Assembly (NCBI GenBank): GCA_020344865.1 | Contig: CP070830.1 | Coordinates: forward strand, 1,977,437 to 1,986,227 | Direction of reading: 5' to 3' | Source of the DNA: Planctomycetota bacterium | Lineage (GTDB): Bacteria; Planctomycetota; Phycisphaerae; Sedimentisphaerales; Anaerobacaceae | DNA length: 8,791 bases | Notes under the pieces: model-generated | Database searches by the model: none | The model's input: the letters and a program-made list of their open reading frames with translations, nothing else | What the model was told of the DNA's origin: nothing | Translations under genes and position numbers: made by a program | Shown here: positions 4,565 to 8,791 of the stretch, piece after piece | Layout: each line of letters starts with the position of its first letter | How positions within the stretch are numbered: position 1 is the stretch's first letter

Positions 4565-6490
4565 CTACTGCTCCTTTCCGTTTACTGGTAACCTGATAGT
4601 AAATGTAGTCCCCTCGCCCGGTCTGCTTTTGACCTCTATCGTCCCTCGGTGCTTGGCGATTATTCCGTGGCTTACCGCCAACCCAAGCCCCGTACCGCGC
4701 CCCACCTCCTTGGTCGTAAAAAATGGATCAAATATCTTGTCCTGGTTCTTCGCCGGAATGCCGCACCCCGTATCAGTGAATTCAATCTCGATATGCTCAT
4801 TGTCGCCTGCCATCCTCGTTGCAACCGTCAGCTCCCCTTTGCCTTCCATCGCCTCGGCGGCGTTCAGCACAATATTAGTGAACACCTGCTGCATCTGTCC
4901 GACGTCGATGAATATCTCGGGCAGCGCAGAGCAAAAGTCCCTTCTTACTTCAACATTTTGAAAAAGTACCTGTTTCTCAACTAAACTTAACGTCCGCTCC
5001 AAAGTCTCGTTTAAATCGCGCTGCTCAACTTTCGGTTCCGTCTGACGCGCAAAGTCCAGCAGCCCCTTTACAATGTCCCTGCACCGCGATGCCTCCGCCA
5101 CGGCTTTTTCCAGATTATTACGTGCAGTGTCACTATCCTCCAAACCCTCCAACGCCAAATTAGTGTACATCAAAACCGCCCCGAGCGGATTGTTCACTTC
5201 ATGCGCCACCCCCGCCGCTAACTGCCCGAGTGTTGCCAGCCGCTCCGATTTCATTATCTGCTGACTCGTGTATTCCCTTAGCTTGTCGTCCCTTTCTTTC
5301 AGCGAGGATGCCATACGATTGAATGTCCCGGCCAGCTCTCCTATCTCATCTTTGCTCGTGCTTTTTACCCTGTGATTCAGATTGCCCTTGCCCCACTGCT
5401 GAGACGCATAAACCAGCCGCTTGATGGGCCTCGCTACACCCTGAGCAAGAAAGCTCGATACTATCAGTGCCGCAGCCATCCCGCCGCACGTTATCGCTAA
5501 GAATACCGCCACCGCTCTCGCCCGCATATCCGTAAACTTCTCTTCTAACACCCCGACGTACAGAATTCCTACTATCTGTCCCTTCGTGTTTTTTATTGGT
5601 TCGTAAGCCGAGATGTACCAGTCATTCACCACAAAGGCCCTGTCTATCCAAGGCACCCCTCTCTCCAACACCTGTTCGTATACCTCTTTCGATACACGCG
5701 TCCCGATTGCCCGCCTGCCGTCCTCCCGCTTGACATTCGTCGATACCCGCAGGTCCCCCTGAAAGATGGTCGCTGTCCCGATGTCCTTGCCCTTGTATTT
5801 GACCCCTTGATATACCGTCTCCTTGACCTTATCCACAAGCACGTAGTTGCGATTGAGCAATCTGCCGCCGTACAGCACCCCAATCAGACTCCCCTCGTAT
5901 CCGAGCACGCCTGCTGCTGCCTTTATCATCATCCCGGAGGTCTCTTCGCTCTTCCTGCTCGGTTTCGCCTTCGCAGTGGCGACAAACTTTATATACGCCT
6001 GCTCAGCTAAGTCTGCACCCTCCTTTAACAACTCTTCCTTCGGCACAATCACGGTGCCCGCGACGACCCCGCTACCCGCCAGTATCTCGCCGACTAACGC
6101 ATCTGCCGATTCGTCGTCGCCAACGGCCGATGGGTTTCGACTTCTAACAACCACACGACCCTCTTTGTCCGTAAGCGTCAGAACATCTAACGATTCAGCC
6201 TTCCGTATATTCGCCAGTTCCCCCTGCAGCAGTTCTATATCGCTCTCTAAAATCGCTTCTTTCATAAAGAATCTATGCGCCGTAAAACGAACTATATCTT
6301 TAAGGTCCTCCGTTTCGCCGCGATAGATTTCCCTCGCGGAATTAAGGTCGTTTTTTACCTTCTCCTGTGCCTGCCCGATTATTCCCGTACCGATCAGACG
6401 CAGACCCACCACGGTCGAGACCAGCCCGCATATGACTATCACCGCCAGAAAGCTCACAATCAGCTTTGTTCTAAGCGACATCTTCATCAT
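4565..6490 (-). CDS. Membrane sensor histidine kinase (Cache-HAMP-HisKA-HATPase)
   Basis: The 641-aa kinase has membrane helix 1 at about 10-30, an extracytoplasmic region at about 41-325, membrane helix 2 at about 326-348, and HAMP at about 349-401. The HisKA domain has His430 in LAAGVAHEVNNPLG. The HATPase has N box N539..N543, G1 DTGCGIP (573-579), F box PFFTTK (589-594) and G2 GRGTGLGL (597-604). All catalytic motifs are present. The extracytoplasmic part looks like a Cache sensor of the Cache_3-Cache_2 type; the distal lobe carries GTATIFQGDLRVSTN (238-252), WYISAYEPIKN and GQIVGILYVGV. Such domains usually bind small organic acids or similar solutes; the ligand cannot be read from sequence. 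Three ATGs (6490, 6487, 6481) are possible starts, none with a good Shine-Dalgarno. It lies 48 nt after the TauE/SafE gene and directly abuts the activator gene, its cognate partner. Confidence 0.95.
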   Translation of the reverse strand: MMKMSLRTKLIVSFLAVIVICGLVSTVVGLRLIGTGIIGQAQEKVKNDLNSAREIYRGETEDLKDIVRFTAHRFFMKEAILESDIELLQGELANIRKAESLDVLTLTDKEGRVVVRSRNPSAVGDDESADALVGEILAGSGVVAGTVIVPKEELLKEGADLAEQAYIKFVATAKAKPSRKSEETSGMMIKAAAGVLGYEGSLIGVLYGGRLLNRNYVLVDKVKETVYQGVKYKGKDIGTATIFQGDLRVSTNVKREDGRRAIGTRVSKEVYEQVLERGVPWIDRAFVVNDWYISAYEPIKNTKGQIVGILYVGVLEEKFTDMRARAVAVFLAITCGGMAAALIVSSFLAQGVARPIKRLVYASQQWGKGNLNHRVKSTSKDEIGELAGTFNRMASSLKERDDKLREYTSQQIMKSERLATLGQLAAGVAHEVNNPLGAVLMYTNLALEGLEDSDTARNNLEKAVAEASRCRDIVKGLLDFARQTEPKVEQRDLNETLERTLSLVEKQVLFQNVEVRRDFCSALPEIFIDVGQMQQVFTNIVLNAAEAMEGKGELTVATRMAGDNEHIEIEFTDTGCGIPAKNQDKIFDPFFTTKEVGRGTGLGLAVSHGIIAKHRGTIEVKSRPGEGTTFTIRLPVNGKEQ

Positions 6491-6538
6491 TTTTAACGAA
6501 AAACTGTCCCTGTTTGCCTCAACCGCACCGCCGCGAGC

Positions 6539-7381
6539 TTATTTGAACACCTTTACAATGGTAAGTACACCGAGCACTATGGTAAGTACGGCAATGGCAA
6601 GCTTTAGTCTCTTCTCGCTCATTATTTTTACGCTCTTGGCTGAAAGTGGCACCGAAAGCACCGCGCCAATTATAACCCACGGAGCAAGCCGCCAGTCAAG
6701 CGGGTTTTTCGCCACAAGCACGTAAGCAATCACTCCCACCAGACACGTCAGCCCCTCCGCCAAAGATGTAATCCCTACCGCGCTTTTCCCCTCCACCCCG
6801 GACAAAACCTGCCCGCCTGTTACAACCGGCCCGTAACCGCCCCCGCTCATCCCCTTGTTGAACGAAGCTATCAGCCCCAAAAGCGTAATCTTCTTCCAGC
6901 TGAACCTGAAATTCTTGTTCAGACACACCAGGATTATTATCCCCATCGACAGCACCAAGCATCCTATATAAAGCTTCAGCCAGAACTTCGGAATATTCAC
7001 CGCCACGAATACGGCCGCCACCGTACCAATCACGCTGCAGAAACCTAATAGCAGAGCAACCTTCAAATCCAGTGGAACCGTTTTCTTGAAGCTCTCAATA
7101 TAACCCAGCGGGCTTAGCATCTTTGTAATCTTGAATATGTCTGCCGACTTCGGCTTCAGGTCCACGTTGCCCTCCCGATGGTGGAAAAATCCCGCCAACA
7201 GCCCCGATATCAATTCAGATAGCAGAATGACCGGAACAACCTGCATCGGTGAAAAGCCCATCAGCATAAATACCGGCGTCAGTGTCGTCCCGTACCCCAT
7301 ACCCAGCGTCGAGTCCATGTACTCGCACAAAAAAGCAATCACCACAATCGCAACAATCGCCCACAATGACATCTCTAACAT
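6539..7381 (-). CDS. TauE/SafE-family anion permease
   Basis: This 280-aa protein has about eight hydrophobic segments and the internal two-fold repeat of the TauE/SafE family. The first half carries DSTLGMGYGTTLTP (23-36) and the second the matching NKGMSGGGYGPVVTGG (175-190). Members export or import sulfite, sulfoacetate and related anions across the cytoplasmic membrane. The exact substrate is not visible, but the adjacent Rrf2 gene, a family that includes the cysteine regulator CymR, favours a sulfur compound. It starts 36 nt after the Rrf2 stop, so the two are co-transcribed. Two starts are possible: ATG 7381, with AAGGA only 2 nt away, or ATG 7372 (three codons shorter), with the same AAGGA 11 nt away. 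I cannot decide between them. A hydrophilic loop (67-103) between early helices is longer than in minimal members. Confidence 0.9.
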   Translation of the reverse strand: MLEMSLWAIVAIVVIAFLCEYMDSTLGMGYGTTLTPVFMLMGFSPMQVVPVILLSELISGLLAGFFHHREGNVDLKPKSADIFKITKMLSPLGYIESFKKTVPLDLKVALLLGFCSVIGTVAAVFVAVNIPKFWLKLYIGCLVLSMGIIILVCLNKNFRFSWKKITLLGLIASFNKGMSGGGYGPVVTGGQVLSGVEGKSAVGITSLAEGLTCLVGVIAYVLVAKNPLDWRLAPWVIIGAVLSVPLSAKSVKIMSEKRLKLAIAVLTIVLGVLTIVKVFK

Positions 7382-7417
7382 TTTCCTTACTCGTCTATCC
7401 CGATTCTTCCCTGCTCG

Positions 7418-7819
7418 TTAAACCACGTCGGCCAGCGTCAGGCCCTCCAGTTTCTCCGCTATGTAATCTCGTATCTCCTTGAATCTTTTTATCAGCTTCT
7501 TCTCCTTTGCTAACGGTGTCGACGAGAAAAAGTACCTGCTCACCGACTCCGTCGGTGCCAGTGCCCCGTCCATCACCCTTATTATCTCCGCGATACTTAT
7601 CTTCGACGCCGGCCGGCCTAATCTGTAACCACCGCTCGCACCTCGCTTCGCCTTTATATAGCCGTTCTGACGCAGTATCGAAAACAGCAGAACTAAGTAC
7701 TGCTGTGGTATATCGCTCTTCTCGCATATCTCTTCCATCTTTATATACCCCCGCTCCTCGTTCCGTGCGATATGCAGCAGAGCCAGTATCGAATACTCGC
7801 TCTTCGTCGTAAGCTTCAT
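7418..7819 (-). CDS. Rrf2-family transcriptional regulator (CymR-like, no Fe-S cysteines)
   Basis: The 133-aa protein starts at ATG 7819, with AAAGGAG 6 nt upstream. Residues 1-83 form the Rrf2 winged helix: MKLTTKSEYSILALLHIA, recognition helix around 36-50, and wing GASGGYRLGRP (60-70) before ISIAEIIRVMDG. The C-terminal helix ends in the family's LEGLTLADVV. IscR and NsrR ligate an Fe-S cluster through three cysteines in the loop after residue 88. Here that loop (LAPTESVSRYFF) has none, and the only cysteine is Cys32. It therefore resembles cluster-free members such as CymR, which senses cysteine status through a partner. First gene of the run into the permease and two-component genes; a palindrome overlapping its own -10 box suggests autorepression. 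Confidence 0.92.
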   Translation of the reverse strand: MKLTTKSEYSILALLHIARNEERGYIKMEEICEKSDIPQQYLVLLFSILRQNGYIKAKRGASGGYRLGRPASKISIAEIIRVMDGALAPTESVSRYFFSSTPLAKEKKLIKRFKEIRDYIAEKLEGLTLADVV

Positions 7820-7836
7820 TATCGACTCCTTTGGTA

Positions 7837-7856
7837 AGTAAGTTTATAAACATACT
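7837..7856. promoter_or_regulatory. Near-perfect 20-bp palindrome, likely Rrf2 operator
   Basis: On the minus strand AGTATGTTTA is followed at once by TAAACTTACT, an inverted repeat with one mismatched pair out of ten around the perfect core GTTTATAAAC. It overlaps the -10 box and the expected start site of the Rrf2 gene. Rrf2 dimers bind AT-rich inverted repeats of this size, so binding here would block polymerase. Confidence 0.65.
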
Positions 7857-7880
7857 AAACAATACTTCGGCACGCGTCAA
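7852..7880 (-). promoter_or_regulatory. Sigma-70 promoter of the Rrf2-permease(-kinase-activator) operon
   Basis: On the minus strand TTGACG (7880-7875), a 17-bp spacer and TAGTAT (7857-7852) are each one base off consensus. Directly upstream (7881-7900) lies a T-rich tract, TTTTTTTAATTTTTT on this strand, that resembles an UP element. Start near 7845, giving a leader of about 25 nt before ATG 7819. Confidence 0.75.
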
Positions 7881-7915
7881 CCAAAAAATTAAAAAAATCC
7901 GCATTTCCCCCCTGT

Positions 7916-7956
7916 TATTCCGCACTTGCTTTTGTCATCCCGTACTTGATACGGGA
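7916..7956. repeat. Dispersed repeat, copy 2, with perfect palindrome
   Basis: TATTCCGCACTTGC then GTCATCCCG parallels 928-954. It continues into TCCCGTA-CTTGA-TACGGGA (7938-7956), a perfect 7-bp stem with a 5-nt loop. Neither strand has a T-tract after it, so it is a REP-like element and not a terminator. It is intergenic, between the Rrf2 promoter and the acetyltransferase gene. Confidence 0.5.
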
Positions 7957-8104
7957 CCTCTTCACCCTTCAACGTTCAACGCCCCTGCCCCGTGAGATGA
8001 CGGCAAGCTATCTCTCTGGGGCCTCAATAGACAAATCACTCACCATGCCCCCGTCCTCTCCCTGAATACCCTTGTTATCAAACAGAATAGTAGCTCAGCC
8101 AATA

Positions 8105-8584
8105 TTAAATTTCCATGCAAAGAGTTTCCAAATAAGGCCTGAATCCCATTTTTCTCCAAAAAGTCATCGACAATTCATTAAATATAGAAACTTGAACCTC
8201 TACGTGTTTAATGCCATGTTTACGAAACCAATTCAGTGTTTCATTGAAAAGCCCTTTTCCAATTCCCGACCTGCGACAACCGGCGGTAACAGCAAGTTCC
8301 TGAAATATACCATACTCTTTGATACTAATAACTGGAGGAAATTCTGAAATAAAAGCCAATGAATGACCGACAATCTGACCATTCTGCTCAGCCACAAGAA
8401 CACACGATTCTTCTTTTGACAGATGGTCTGTAATAAATTCAATCCAGGCTTCATTGTTTTTATCTGTTCTGGGAAAAATCGGGTCTAACTCTTGGTGAAA
8501 ATCCATCATTTCATTCCAGAGTCCAACCATGGCCGCGACATCGCCTTCAGCGGCTTCCCTTATATTCACTTCCCCTTTTCCCAT
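8105..8584 (-). CDS. GNAT-family N-acetyltransferase
   Basis: The 159-aa length is normal for a stand-alone GNAT enzyme. It starts at ATG 8584, with AAGGGAG 6 nt upstream. Beta-strand/helix elements are in the family order: INIR-like start (NIREAAEGDVAAMVGLW, 7-23), CVLVAEQNGQIVGHSLAF (61-78), and acetyl-CoA motif A, with QELAVTAGCRRSGIGKGLF (95-113) containing R104-x-x-G107-x-G109. This is followed by VEVQVSIFNELSMTFWRKMGF (128-148), where the Asn/Phe-Trp and GF positions are typical. The substrate cannot be predicted. Base composition differs from the neighbours: the sampled blocks 8161-8220, 8281-8340 and 8401-8460 hold 19, 24 and 21 G+C of 60. Recent acquisition is possible. The upstream gene ends 43 nt before this start. 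Confidence 0.9.
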   Translation of the reverse strand: MGKGEVNIREAAEGDVAAMVGLWNEMMDFHQELDPIFPRTDKNNEAWIEFITDHLSKEESCVLVAEQNGQIVGHSLAFISEFPPVISIKEYGIFQELAVTAGCRRSGIGKGLFNETLNWFRKHGIKHVEVQVSIFNELSMTFWRKMGFRPYLETLCMEI

Positions 8585-8627
8585 CTACTTCTCCCTTCAC
8601 CCTTCGAAAACCTTTATAAGAGTTCCA

Positions 8628-8791
8628 TTAGTTTTTCACCGGCGGCACTAAGCGCTTCAGCTCCTCAAACCAATTCAGCACAACGTGAATACAGGGAGGC
8701 TTCAATTCTTCCGATTCCTGAATCATCAGGAACCGCCCATCTGGTGCCACGTCATAATCGTGATATAGGCCAACCACTCGATACTGTCCTT
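8628..8791 (-). CDS. C-terminus of a TolB/PD40 (WD40-like) beta-propeller protein, partial
   Basis: An open frame enters from the right edge and ends with TAA at 8630-8628, leaving 53 complete codons. The visible sequence contains YDVAPDGRFLMIQESEE (a PD40/WD40-like blade: YDVxPDGxRFLM), then INVVLNWFEELKRLVP-like residues (IHVVLNWFEELKRLVPP) and the end VKN. This ending (NWFEELKRLVP) is a familiar C-terminus of TolB-like propeller proteins and of propeller domains attached to serine/threonine kinases in Acidobacteria, Planctomycetes and relatives. Whether a kinase or DNA-binding domain lies upstream is outside the window. It may be co-transcribed with the acetyltransferase 43 nt downstream. 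Confidence 0.75.
   Translation of the reverse strand, partial: GQYRVVGLYHDYDVAPDGRFLMIQESEELKPPCIHVVLNWFEELKRLVPPVKN

Noticed and set aside
4242..4961. Long plus-strand open frame (239 codons)
   Set aside because: It lies antisense to the activator and kinase genes, both of which have complete motif sets, and its translation is low-complexity (Ser/Pro rich) as expected of a shadow frame.
5847..6326. Plus-strand open frame (159 codons)
   Set aside because: Antisense to the kinase sensor domain; Ser-rich shadow with no family features.
7395..7925. Overlapping minus-strand frame of 176 codons around the Rrf2 gene
   Set aside because: It is a different reading frame of the same DNA as a clear Rrf2 protein, and it crosses that gene's promoter.
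7938..7956. Perfect hairpin as a terminator for the acetyltransferase gene
   Set aside because: No T-tract follows on either strand, and the same sequence type recurs elsewhere in the window, so it fits a REP-like repeat better.
8738..8755. Second TGGCAC box as a sigma-54 promoter
   Set aside because: It lies inside the coding sequence of the propeller protein and lacks a TTGC-type -12 element at the required spacing.

Overview
The window probably comes from a planctomycete, most likely a Phycisphaerae/Sedimentisphaerales-type environmental bacterium. This rests on the secreted protein at the left edge, whose N-terminus (VNHGFEEP..GW) is of a kind typical of that group, on the Cache-sensor kinase plus sigma-54 activator pair, and on the TolB/PD40-type C-terminus at the right edge. 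It is an inference; no taxonomic marker gene is present. Every gene I can support lies on the minus strand, so the window is transcribed from right to left.

Layout in transcription order. 8791-8628: last 53 codons of a TolB/WD40-like beta-propeller protein. 8584-8105: an AT-rich GNAT acetyltransferase. 8104-7820: a spacer with a REP-like palindrome and a clear sigma-70 promoter overlapped by a 20-bp near-perfect palindrome. 7819-3212: a tight run of four genes, namely an Rrf2-family regulator, a TauE/SafE permease, a Cache-HAMP histidine kinase and an NtrC-type sigma-54 activator, closed by a 15-bp-stem terminator (3088-3047). 3034-2224: a candidate sigma-54 promoter, then a CheY-like receiver protein and a 68-aa cysteine-rich zinc-ribbon protein, ended by a second terminator (2123-2093). 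1968-1864: a 34-aa tryptophan-rich membrane microprotein. 1642-1016: a 208-aa three-helix membrane protein of unknown function with its own candidate promoter. 879-775: four phased 21-bp repeats leading into a textbook sigma-70 promoter, a leader of about 190 nt, and the secreted protein (579-1, cut by the window edge).

How the genes may work together. The Rrf2 regulator probably represses its own promoter through the palindrome, and so controls the permease and, by read-through, the two-component genes. The kinase should sense a small extracytoplasmic ligand and phosphorylate the sigma-54 activator. The most attractive target lies directly downstream. Two GGGGCA-containing sites, 21 bp apart and just past the activator's stop codon, sit about 165-190 bp upstream of the predicted start from a TGGCACG-N4-TTGTT promoter in front of the receiver/zinc-ribbon pair. 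The local circuit would be Rrf2 -> kinase/activator -> sigma-54 -> receiver + zinc ribbon. The sites are visible in the sequence; the circuit is inference.
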